Shown in pieces: positions 54,163 to 64,000 of a stretch of DNA of 64,000 nucleotides. A program made the position numbers and the translations under genes. The stretch spans positions 7,874,001 through 7,938,000 of the forward strand of contig JASJZC010000005.1 in the NCBI GenBank assembly GCA_037178855.1, written 5' to 3'. Source of the DNA: Oscheius sp. JU75. Taxonomy: Eukaryota; Nematoda; Chromadorea; Rhabditida; Rhabditidae. The notes beneath the pieces are model-generated. The model was given only the letters and a program-made list of their open reading frames with translations, did not search any database and was not told the origin of the DNA. Position 1 is the stretch's first letter. The number at the start of each line of letters is the position of its first letter.

Positions 54163-55146
54163 CTATCTTCTAGTTCCGTCTTCAAAAAAGACACCCCCGT
54201 CGATAGCACAATACTTGGGACATATGCCCTTCTCTCCCTTACCTCCCTGGGTTCCTGGTTGACCAGCAGGACCGGGCTTTCCGTCAGAGCCAGGCTGTCC
54301 TCGTGGTCCTGGAGGCCCTTTCGGTCCTGGAGACCCTGACTTGCCGCTATTTCCGGCCGAACCATTCTTTCCAGGTGGTCCGGGTGGCCCCGGAGCACCG
54401 ATACGTCCTGGTGATCCTGGCATGATTTCTCCAGTGGGAGCAGGCTGTCCAGGCTCGCCAGCTGGTCCAGGAATTCCAGGCTGTCCCGGTGGACCAGGCG
54501 CTCCTTTGGGTCCTTGCTCTCCCGGAGGTGCATCTCCTCCATTGCCACCTGGCTCACCGGGCAGTCCTTCATCTCCAGATGGTCCGGGTGGTCCTGTCGG
54601 GCCTGGGGGCCCTTCCGGACAGGGTTTACAAGGTGGTGGAGTAATTGGTTCGCACGGCTGCTGTGGCGGCTTGCCTGGAGATCCAGGCAGTCCCGGAGCT
54701 CCAGGTTTGCCCGGTTTTCCTGGCATACCAGGTTTTCCGGTCGGGCCAGGAGAGCCTCCTGTACAACAGGCCTCACAGCTCCCCCCACCAGCACCCTGCA
54801 CCACAGCAGCTTCTTTGTAAGTGTCACGAGCTGTACGGTTGTGTGCTGTCGGGAAAAGACTGGTTTTTATGGTCTGAACTTCCGACCAGATGTCCTTCGA
54901 GGAGGTCTGAACTCTTATCACTTTTGTTAATGTTCATATACTCACTCTACAAACCAAAACCTCCTGCTGCATATTCCTCTTGATCAAATGAACATAGTTG
55001 TAAACCAGAGGCAAAGTGACGCAGACGCTAAGAATAGAAACAACGGAAAAGGTCACGGCAGAGTAGGCCACAAATCTGTAGGCTTTGACCTGTAAAATAA
55101 CGAAGTTATAAAATGGAGAGCCACATACCCGCTGTTGAAGATCCAT
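54163..55146 (-). CDS. Cuticle collagen
   Basis: Three exons: 55129-55146 (MDLQQR), 54946-55089 and 54163-54906, all phase 0 (301 codons plus stop). Exon 2 gives [20 protein letters not shown], the N-terminal membrane/secretory segment of nematode cuticle collagens, followed by [20 protein letters not shown]. Exon 3 continues [13 protein letters not shown], then CEACCTGG, and interrupted Gly-X-Y blocks ([35 protein letters not shown]) separated by [17 protein letters not shown], and ends with CPKYC and a short tail. The cysteine clusters flanking the triple-helical blocks are the usual cross-linking sites. An RTAR-like site near the N-terminus may be the processing position. Structural cuticle protein. 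Confidence 0.95.
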
Positions 55147-55621
55147 TAGGCTGCCAGACGGCGAGAGAATAGATTGTGGCTTATATAGATAGGAGAACCA
55201 GAACTGGTCACAAACGAGAAGTAAGCTAAGTGGCTGACTAAGTGTGAGAGGAGGGAGATAACAACCATTAGGAAGAGCTCTTGTAAGTAAGTGGATCATA
55301 GGAGATATACAATCACAGCAGAATCATCATACAGCTTCAAACAATTTGAAGTGATCTTCATACAGCTGTGAACATTTTGAAACCACTGAAGCTATTACGG
55401 GACTGAGAGTGGAAGATTGTTTGAACAAAAATAGAGCTTGGTGCCTTTGTCTAACTGTGAGATAGGAGCCTCAGACAATCTCGAAATTTTGAACTTGTGA
55501 ACCCATGCCATCTTGAACCATTGTCGGTGGAGAACAAACTGGCAGACAGACATTAAGATAAAAAAGTTCATTGTCAAACCGGATTGAATATGTAAAAAAT
55601 GCTGAGATATTTGGAAGAAAT

Positions 55622-55977
55622 TTAGTCATGTCGTTCTCTGCCCGAATGAATACTCTGTCCAGCATTCATTAACGTCTCTCCGATGCTATCTCTCGCTCCG
55701 GCAGTCTTGTCGGCTACCCAGTTAGCAGCACCCTGGACTCCTTCCCCTACAAGAAAATCAATAAAACTGATAGTTGAAAATCTTCACCAACTGCGTTTTT
55801 GCCCGCTGCTGCGGCTTCTCCGGCTGCTCCTCCGATGGCACCGAACCCTGCTTTCGCTCGCTCAGCGGCATCTCCAAGAGTCTCCTTGTGATGAACTTCC
55901 CGGTGAACTTCTTGGGAGACTTGTTGGTCGGCAAAAGCGACAGTGGCGACGAAAATAAGACAGAAGACGAATTTCAT
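55622..55977 (-). CDS. Small secreted LEA-like protein
   Basis: Two exons, 55788-55977 and 55622-55746 (315 nt, 104 codons plus stop). Signal peptide MKFVFCLIFVATVAFADQ; then VSQEVHREVHHKETLGDAAE and an Ala/Gly/Lys helix (RAKAGFGAIGGAAGEAAAAG; GAANWVADKTAGARDSIGET) ending GRERHD. Composition and AxxxA/K spacing resemble the exon 8-11 part of the large LEA-like gene at 44750-52105 (AVAVKDG, GEAVVEG-type helices), but no tetrabasic site is present. Possible extracellular stress-protective protein; alternatively an apolipophorin- or SAA-like amphipathic protein. The link with the neighbour is inference. Confidence 0.72.
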
Positions 55978-55979
55978 TC

Positions 55980-58035
55980 TTGTTATTTGTTTACAAGAAC
56001 AGTCGTCTTTTATAGGTAGACGATCTGTTTACAGGCGTAAACCTGTCCTTGGTTTGTTGATTACTGATGATATCAAGGGCACGTGGGTGTAATTCTTCGA
56101 ACTTATTGTTATTGTTAGAACAAACAATAATTTCTTTTGAATACAGCTAATCGTTTTGATCAAATATGTTTTTCGGAAAGACAAGAGTTTACTTTAAAAC
56201 AATATGACGCAATCAGTTTTGTCAGTTCACCATGATCCAATGGCTGAAGAAAGTGTTTTTCTTTTAGATTTTACAAGTGGATATTATCACTTCTGGCTGT
56301 CGAGTTGGACACCACAGAATAACTAGCAGTACTAGAAAAATATCCATTGTTTTCCATAACCATCGTAAGCCAGTGATGACTCTATGAAGCAATGCCCCTT
56401 CTGGCCTCATATATATCATCTGACCAAGGGAATCTTTCTAAGCAAATTTTAGAAAATGAATCATTGCGCAGTGTTTTGCGTTATTTATAATTGCTGCTTA
56501 TAATGTATACGTCGCACTTGTCAGTAGTTGTCTTTTTGTTCATCTTGTTCGCTTCTTTTAGAGTCCTTATACAATTCGCGATCCTGCTACCCAAGAATCA
56601 GCAGTAATATATTTCGTTTCATACGTGGTAATATTCTCATTTATTTTGACAACATTGTTTGCTGTACAATTTCATTATATTGAAAAAGCATTCTCGTCAG
56701 GTTTTTTTAATCACTTTAAATTAATGCTTTTTATAAGCAAATTTAGCTGAAGCCCCCTTGGGGCTAGGGATAGGTGATGCTGTTCCAGTCGAAATACAGA
56801 GATAGGAGCAACGTTCTCCCAGCATCTCCCAAACTGATTTGACTTGCACACAGTGATTGCAGTCACAAAGTATCTGTGACAAATTGACAATTAGGGCTTC
56901 AGAGAGACACACACAGACTTTTGGGCATTTAGAATTAGATCTGCTATAAGAAAATCACTTTATTGCCCAAGTTAGAGTGTTCCTTACATGGTGGTTGATA
57001 AACTCTGTCATACCGTTTTTGAAATGAATTCGCTATACAGTTTACCATGCTCTTTTTTATAAGGTGCACTAAACAAAACTAAGATGTTTCAGCCGACTCT
57101 CTCAATTATTATATACAGTTTATTGCCTACTTTAGCAACACTCAATTTTCAACAGACAATTTTCACTGTTGTGTGGTTCTATATAGAATAAAGAAGTTTT
57201 CCTATTTGTAAACGGTTCTCGTAGAAATAAGGAAAATATGCAAAGGAATGTTAATAAAGGTAGATAATTTTGCAAGAACATAAAATCAAGTGCTTAGACT
57301 CTTTTTTTGTTCCTACTATAGCTTTTTCATCTGTAAACCTTATCAGAATATACTTTTGTGGCGGCTCAAAATTTACGATTTGCTTACAATGCTGTCATTA
57401 TATGAGGCTCTTTGCAGCGTAAAAGTACATTTTAGAACATAGGTTTAATTATTTGCAAGCTTATCGATTTCACGGACAATGAAAAAGCCTTCTTAAGTGC
57501 TCTGCTGTTTTTGTACTCTATATCTAGACTGTTGAAAAGGAAAACAACCTCAATAGTGCAGGTTGCATCGTCGACAAGTGGGTTATAGAGAAGCCTGAAA
57601 CCCATAAGTTCTTTTTGTTGGATTGTTGTTTTCAATCAGTTATCAAACAACTGCTGACTTATTTGTTATGAACACTCCTTATTCAGGAACTGGTTTCAGC
57701 AGTGATATAACTATTTTGTTCCAAGAGTCATTTGAGACCAAATCCTAGTCACTCCATCAACTCTTCGTTGTCAGAATGAAAACTAGTAAATTAATTTATT
57801 GTAAAAGCGCCAGGTAAAGCTCTATATACAGACACAGAGACTCACTCAAGTACCGGGGCGCATAAAGCTACAAAAACATAGAAATGATCTTCATAGATGT
57901 GTACTTAGATTGAAAAAGGCCGGCAAGAGGTACTCGGGAAGATCGCGCTTAGAAGAGAATTAGAATAAGTGAACACCCGAACTCATAGAGGGCGAGGTAC
58001 GGTTCTAGGAACCTAGGCAGTGATCAGTAGAGAAT
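55980..58035. other. About 2 kb AT-rich intergenic DNA
   Basis: No supported gene on either strand. A short hydrophobic frame near 56501-56605 (MYTSHLSVVVFLFILFASF) is noted but lacks context. Short repeats of AGAATAAGTGAAC occur near 57961 and 58031, with a palindrome GGTTCTAGGAACC near 57993. Confidence 0.4.
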
Positions 58036-58042
58036 AAGTGAA

Positions 58043-61000
58043 CTAGTGTGACTTCAAGAGATCGGCCAACAGACGAGCTTGACTATCAGAAATGGGAAGA
58101 AGTTCCATATCAGGAGTATCACGAATATGGGCATTGATGGACACGGAGTTGGTGGCCACGAAGCGGAGATCGCGGAGAAGAACTGGAGCAGTGGCCTCGG
58201 GAAGAGAAAGACTGAGCTTGAGTTGTGTTAGAAGATGAGGGCGCTGCTCAAAGTACGATCTAGCAGCATGACAGACCGTGACCAAAGATTGGAGATCTTC
58301 CTGAAATTCGTTTTCGCATAGATATGTTCGTGAGTAAACTTTCGGCATATCACTACTCTAATCGGTTAAAGGTAGGTTCTACAGTTTATAGAGTCTCCAC
58401 CGGAGGATTAGTTCGGCAGGGTTTACTTTGGTTCAATGGGTTACTAACTACCGCCCTCCGGATTAGTTTTGCTTTTTTTTTTCTTATGACTACTAATGTG
58501 CATCCATGTGTCTAAAAACCTGTCTCTTTCTTCCCTCCGACAAGTGCAACTCAAATTTACAAACCACACCTAAAAACCTATATCAAGCGCTGCATCCGTC
58601 GTCTCACCTGCTTTCCGGAAGTACCTAAGTACTCTGCCAGCTGAGAAACATGATGAGACAAGGAAGACTCCGAGTCGGCTGATGAAGCAGAGTCACTATC
58701 GTCCTCGATCTTCACATTGACTTCAGGAGACTAAAAATATATTGTGTTCCCATCTCTACCACTTTGACCACCTTGGTTCCGTCGTCGCTGTCCGCACAGC
58801 CGCTGTCACTTCTAGCCTGTGGCACCTGTTGCGGAATGGTCGCTTGAAGTGTCTCGAACGGGTTGTTCACCGGGCTGGAAACCGGCAATTTTAGATAGAT
58901 GGGAATTGGCGCCAAGAGAGAACGGCGTTCGTTCCGTTAAAAGCTCGCCTCGAACACACAAAGGCAAGGACGACGAGAATGGATGACCGCGGGAGAGAGA
59001 GATGGTCGCGTGCCGTTGCGCGTCAACTCAGCCATGATGGATGACCCAGCGCTTAAACTCACTTGTTCAACATGAAAAGAGTGCCGAAGTTTCGAAGCTG
59101 TGCCATTATTTCCGGAATGAGCTGGTTTTGAAAGGTGACCGAGTACGGTAGCTGATGACCGGGACGCAGGAATCTGCAAAATGAGGCGTAAAGCAATTGG
59201 TCGAATGAGGGTTAGTACCGAATGAGTTGCCTGAAGCCGCTTCGGTCAACGAGCTGTGGATTAATCTGGTCGATCATCATCATCAGAGCAATCTGAAAGC
59301 AAGAACCACCACCTTCTTTAGTCAAGAAAGCATTGAATCTATCCTTTACAGGGGTTAGTAAACTGTGTGAGCAATTCCTTTGTCTCTTTGTGGATCAGTA
59401 GGTACAGGACCGGCGTGACATTTAGGAACAAGGGGACAGTCTATCGGAATAGAACAGTTGGACATTGAATAGGACTGAGTCCCGCCTTAGAACAATACTG
59501 TAAAGATCTCTTTCAAACATGATCATCTTTTGAGCCATCCACCCTAAAACTTGCTAATCTTTGTTCACTGACGCTTTTCAGTTGGGCTAATTCGGTCTGA
59601 CAGTTGACGGTTCAATCTTTTGAGAGTCTCGGGAACGATCTACTTTTTGAGATTATGGAATTCAAAACTCGGACTCTAGCCGAGTCTTACTCAAATCCGA
59701 AGGTATTAGGTTTCAATATGAATTAAATAAGTTTCGAACAGTTTGACAGATAGACTCTAAGAAAACAATTGACTCCTGCTCTATCCCCAGATCCCGATCC
59801 TATCCCTCGTTTTCTGCTTGCGTCAATGCCATCCGCGTCCCCAAAAGCTGCCAACCCGTTTCTGACCACCGTCCGAACGTGTCTTTTTGTTGTATCGCCA
59901 AAAGCGCTGCCGACCAGTTCTTGGCTTGCAACAACAAAACAGCATGCGAAACATTGTCTCAGCGCGCCGTTCCTCCTACTTGAAGCTATTTGTAGATCTG
60001 ACAGCTAGCTATGTGAGAGAAAGACACATAATTAGTTCTGACTGGGTCAAGAGGAAAACAAGATCTACCTGTGCGTTGAGCTTCTTCGCCTCATCGTCCT
60101 CTTGAGTCCGTTCCTCCGGTTTCGAGAAAGCTGAGTTGCGACAAGAAATCTCAGAATGCTTCTCTTCGCCATCTTCGATCTGAATGCGATATTCGATTCA
60201 AAATAAATGCTAGTACTTCGAGCTCTGTCTTGATGGGGATTTTGACCGGCTTTGGAGCTGGTAGCCCCTGTGGAACAATCAGAGGAGGCAGTGGCGGAAG
60301 AGTGACAAAACTGGACGAGGCTGTGGAAGAAGCTGTATCTGAGGCACTCGAACTGGCCGATGGACTCTTCTGTGCCTCTTCGGGCTTCTTCGGCTTCTCG
60401 ATCAACTGGACCTTGGTCTTTTCCTCTGAAAAATACTTGTCAGTCCCTAACCATTCAACAGTTTCAGCATTTTTGAACGCCTACGACGACCTCCAGCCTA
60501 GCGGGGCCAGCTGGACCGTTCCTACAGTCGGTTCGCGCGCCGGCTGTCGCGCTATTCTGACAGATTGCTGCCAGCCGAGACTGGCAGCTGCGAACGTTTT
60601 TAAATGAAGGTAATGGGAGCGCACGCCGGTACAAAAGGAGGATGGGAGAGATGAGTTCAGCTTCCCGCTGTGAGAGCCGCATTTTGGAAGAGGATCTCTG
60701 GGTGACAGGCTCGAGAATTAATGTGTTCTAATTTTCAGAGGGAGCAAAGGAATTCTGAGATGAAAGAAAGAGAGGGCAGTAAGGACTGAAGGTATAGTTT
60801 ATCGACTGTCACCTTCAACTCACGCTCTCTATGTCACATGAACCTCAAATTATTCCTGTGGTTGTTTGCATACTTAAGCAGCTTAGTTTTGAGACTTATC
60901 TAACCTTGTCTTTCAACCCCAATCATGAGAGTTGTGTCTGAGCATGAGAATTTAAAACAAAACTCTGGAAGTTTTATGAGTCCCATCGCTTCCCCCTTCC

Positions 61001-62740
61001 GCTTAGGTCCCCTTAGACTAACATTCCTTTTGTCTTTTGCGCTAGCAACACCAGCTTCCTTGCGTACGCGATCTTTTCAACAGTTCACCTGCACCGCGCC
61101 GTTCGAGGATTGCAATTAGAACTGGATTGTCTCATCCGAAAAAAAGTTCTGCTTGCGTCATCGATGGACATGCTCTATAACGATTTCAAGCTTCTACCTT
61201 TTTTTATAACCCCGAGCTGTCCTAAGATCCATCAGAGATTAAAAGCGCGACTGTGACGTAGCTTTCTTATCGGATATGCTACAGTCCCCCTTGAACGGTG
61301 GTGGTGGCGACAAGTAGCCGCATTGGTCAGACTCTCTTCCTAACCAAAAGACCGGTCCCTCCTGTAGCTAATTGCAAGCAGAAAGAAACCCGCAGCCGCA
61401 TCCGACCAACAGACAACAATAGGCATGCGAAAAGCGCCAGTTGCGCAATCTGCTGCGTGAGGCAGACGAGTTCCCGAATGGAAATGGCTCTTCTCCCGTA
61501 GGCACGGAAGAAGAGAGGCCGAACCGGAATCTGGGCATTTTTGCCACACAGGTGTTGGTCATTTTGTGGCCGAGGCAAAATCGGTCAGCCGTAAGGAACA
61601 TACCCATTTTGAGGAGCATTGAAGACTGTCTGGCCTCCTGTACCTGCTGATACTCGACGACATGACAACTCCGCAAATGACGAATCATCCCCGTTGTGCT
61701 GAAAATGACATTGTGACTTTGGGGAGAGAGGAAGTTTTCAAGAAGAAGTAACTCTGTTTTTCGAGAATTTCTAACACCTGCATAATTGGATATTTTGAAC
61801 AGGCTCCACTGGGCACCTAAGGATTCAAGATGAGAGAATAGGCATGCTGTTCACTGGTTGAATAAGCAAGACCCGGGTATTCTCAATGTCTCGATTTGGA
61901 AGTAGAGAGACGAGCCAAAACAAGGTACGGTACTACAGCTAGAGTGACTCGGGTGAGAGGGCATTGTAATATTTTTGTAGTATCCTGTCGAACAGTTTCA
62001 ATTTTCTTGATTTAAACATTGTCATAGCTCAATAGATCATTTTTACTTTAATCGCGAGGCTCTATACCCCCTAGCACAAAGCTTCCGGGGCTAAAATCCA
62101 GTGTCATTAGTTAGCTTAGCCATATTAGTTCAGTTTATATTATTGGAGATAAGTAGTTCACATTTTCCCTTCATAGTTTCTATCCCTTCTCGATTGCTCA
62201 CCTGCTATTAGTTGCCTTGATCCGCTTGCCACAAAGTCTGCACGAAGCTGCCTGTTCGGGCGTGGGCATCTCGTCGAAAAATCTCCAAACCTTGGCTGTC
62301 TTCATCGTAGAGCCACCGACTCTCTTTCTCGGGGGTAGAATTCCAGTAGAAGGCTGGAAGTAATGGTGTTTCAAACTGTATGGGTAGACAGAGAGTGCAC
62401 TGGGTCAGCGATCTGACTCAGCCTTGCGCAGATTTTTTCCCAGACCACCTACAGCTTTCGCACTCCCGACAGGTGACGAGTAGCGAGAAAAAATCCGGAC
62501 AATATTCAAACCTACCGTTCGGGGAGATTTGCAATCCATTTGAGAGGCAGCGGCCACAGCGGCCAGCTGATGTGATTGGAGAGCAGCTACTTGACTCTGG
62601 AGCAGGGTTTGGAAGTGTGGAGACTGGAGCAGATTGACTAGAGAATTCTGTGGTGTCAGTGGACTGCGCAATTGCTGTGTGGCTGCGAAGGAGGCAAAGG
62701 CCGAAGGCAACGGCGGGACCGCCGAGGGCAAGTTGAGCAT
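58043..62740 (-). CDS. BED zinc-finger, hAT-transposase-derived regulator
   Basis: Ten exons by hand: 62516-62740, 62202-62353, 61644-61698, 60217-60423, 60069-60179, 59219-59292, 59063-59173, 58772-58874, 58608-58730, 58043-58300; total 1419 nt, 472 codons plus stop. N-terminus Ala/Gln/Leu-rich (MLNLPSAVPPLPSAFASFA). BED finger from about residue 87: KVWRFFDEMPTPEQAASCRL, C-x2-C, then across an intron TGMIRHLRSCH giving H-x4-H spacing. A Ser/Pro linker follows. Then a hAT-like piece: IALMMMIDQINPQLVDRSGF and RQLIRFLRPGHQLPYS, the usual start of the transposase core. The C-terminus is acidic then helical (VCHAARSYFEQRPHLLTQLK). No catalytic core or hATC dimerisation domain remains, so this is a domesticated DNA-binding protein. 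The ATG follows TTTCCAG; upstream exons are possible. Confidence 0.8.
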
Positions 62741-62744
62741 CTGG

Positions 62745-64000
62745 AAATGGGAATTAGGAAAGTTCGGAGCTGTATTGAGAACACTGGAGACAATTTGAGT
62801 AGCCTGGGCTAGTAAGTATAAAAGTACTAAACCTTAAAAAGTTTGTTTCAAGTATAGGATACTGGAATGGCAGGAAACCAGAAACAGCCAGGAACTGATG
62901 GTCGGAAAGCAGTGAAAGAGCGTGATGAACGTTTCTGACTAAGCTTACAGTTAAAGGTTACGTACAATGAGGAAGCAAGTTCATAGGTGTGAAATATGCT
63001 GTTGATTATGAGCATACATTGAGGAAATAACCACCCTCATCGCCACGGACCGTCGCCGAAAATGAGGTCTGGGGGTCAGATATAACGAGGCTCGACAGCA
63101 AAAAGCGATTGTTAACATGTATCCCGAGCGCATCGTGGTCATTGTGCCTCTCGCCCGGTCTCTCTACAAAACTGTTGTGATGGCTCCCCTCGGGGGTGAT
63201 GTGTCACCATCACTAGACCACGAGCCTGCTGGCGGTATTTTGGCATGTGACAAGGAGCCTGGAGGCAAGAGTCATCCTTATGCGGCATGTTTAGAGCAAA
63301 AAAAAAGGCCGACGACGGGAAGTAGGAACAATGAAAATAGAACAGTGAGTAGTTCGAGGAAATAACTTTTGGCTCCGTATCCAAAAGACCCCTGGAAAGC
63401 TTAACGAGAATTTTGCTTGTTTATACTATTTGGCATGACATAATTCAAATAAATGTACCAGGTAGAGAAGTATACAACAAGTGAACAAAGGGTTTGAAAC
63501 AAATCTCTGGCCAAAAATTTAAAGTATAGGAAAGTAGACAAGATTATGAGTACCTGATAAAGAAAACAACAGAGAGGATGTAAGTAAGTGATATCTTCAA
63601 AGGCTAAGGAGTGCCGGAAACAGCCAGACCTAATCTTAGATTACGGTAGCGGAAGTAGACAAAGAGAGAGAATGAGACCAGCCGCTCTGGTTCGGGAGGA
63701 GGTTTGGGTGACTAGAGCTCTCGGAGGCTGGTGGGCGTGGCTACTGTCTCTCTCTAGCAATTGGTAGAAGGAAGAGCCTCCTCTTTTTCTGCCAGCCTCG
63801 CTGGTCTCCTTGCGCTCGCAGCCATACAACAGCTCTTCCGGAGAAGGACGAGCGAGAGAAGGAGCTCCGCCCACAAAGAAACAGCACGATAATGCAGCAA
63901 TAGCCTTGAGGGGGATGCTTTTCTCTACTCTAGCTTCCCCCTCTAGAAGAAACAAACGGGCTGGTATCCCCTCTCTCAAGCCAGGAACTGGCTTCTAGCG
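62745..64000. other. Upstream region of the BED gene, no supported gene
   Basis: Contains purine-rich and CTCTC-rich tracts (around 63640-63800). Open frames at 63117-63384 and 63641-63979 have compositional, not gene-like, sequence and no splice partners. Probably promoter and 5' intron of the BED gene. Confidence 0.35.

Noticed and set aside
54341-54820. Plus-strand 159-codon Gly/Pro-rich frame
   Set aside because: Antisense of the collagen Gly-X-Y repeat, which also reads as Gly/Pro-rich in reverse; the minus-strand gene has exons, signal segment and cysteine clusters.
59350-59440. Possible extra exon of the BED gene (hydrophobic PLFLNVTPVLYLL)
   Set aside because: Its donor gives the wrong phase into the hAT exon, while skipping it joins NAQ to IALMMM in frame and matches the family.
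63641-63979. Minus-strand 112-codon frame near the right edge
   Set aside because: Derived from purine/pyrimidine-rich tracts; no splice sites or recognisable domain.

Overview
This window is nuclear DNA from a nematode, probably a free-living rhabditid close to Caenorhabditis; the species cannot be named from the sequence alone. The evidence is many short introns (about 40-60 bases) with T-rich TTTCAG acceptors, several ATGs sitting directly behind such acceptors (the usual layout of SL trans-splicing), str/srh/sri-type chemoreceptors, a ground-like (hedgehog-related) protein, a transthyretin-like protein, a cuticle collagen, C-type lectins and mariner and Ty3/gypsy elements. Gene models were built by hand from splice sites; where exon lengths are stated to sum to a multiple of three, that was checked.

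Layout. 0-8 kb: 3' part of a flavin amine oxidase with a second, diverged copy of its last exon 1.8 kb downstream, an antisense gene for a small membrane/coiled-coil protein between the two copies, and a vWA + C-type lectin gene carrying a decayed mariner in an intron. 7.5-12.5 kb: a truncated second mariner abutting a decayed str-like chemoreceptor, then two decayed srh/sri-like receptors. 12.6-16.2 kb: two short-chain dehydrogenases (SDR); a third lies at 40.8-41.9 kb. 17.2-22.3 kb: a complete Ty3/gypsy retrotransposon with identical 230-bp LTRs and a 5-bp target duplication. 22.5-30 kb: ground-like secreted protein, two multi-pass membrane genes, a tiny EB-domain secreted peptide, a damaged chemoreceptor and a tRNA fossil. 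30.3-32.4 kb: a non-alpha nicotinic receptor subunit. 32.7-37.9 kb: three str paralogues in +,-,+ order, the third frameshifted. 37.9-42 kb: C-type lectin, transthyretin-like, an unknown secreted protein, SDR3.

44.7-52.1 kb holds the most striking locus: a 14-exon gene (1709 codons plus stop by my model) encoding a signal peptide, a Pro/Gln/Cys-rich domain and a long LEA-like region. Its last large exon consists of tandem 45/46-residue LEA-like units, most separated by tetrabasic, furin-type sites. It reads as the precursor of a family of secreted LEA-like peptides. A second, 104-residue secreted LEA-like gene lies 3.5 kb away.

52.7-64 kb: a receptor with an in-frame stop, a cuticle collagen, the small LEA-like gene, about 2 kb of gene-poor AT-rich DNA, and a BED-finger/hAT-derived regulator. 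The last 1.2 kb has no gene I can support. Functionally the window is mostly an environment-facing set (chemosensation, secreted and cuticular proteins, stress-type LEA proteins) with clear gene birth-and-death and transposon activity.
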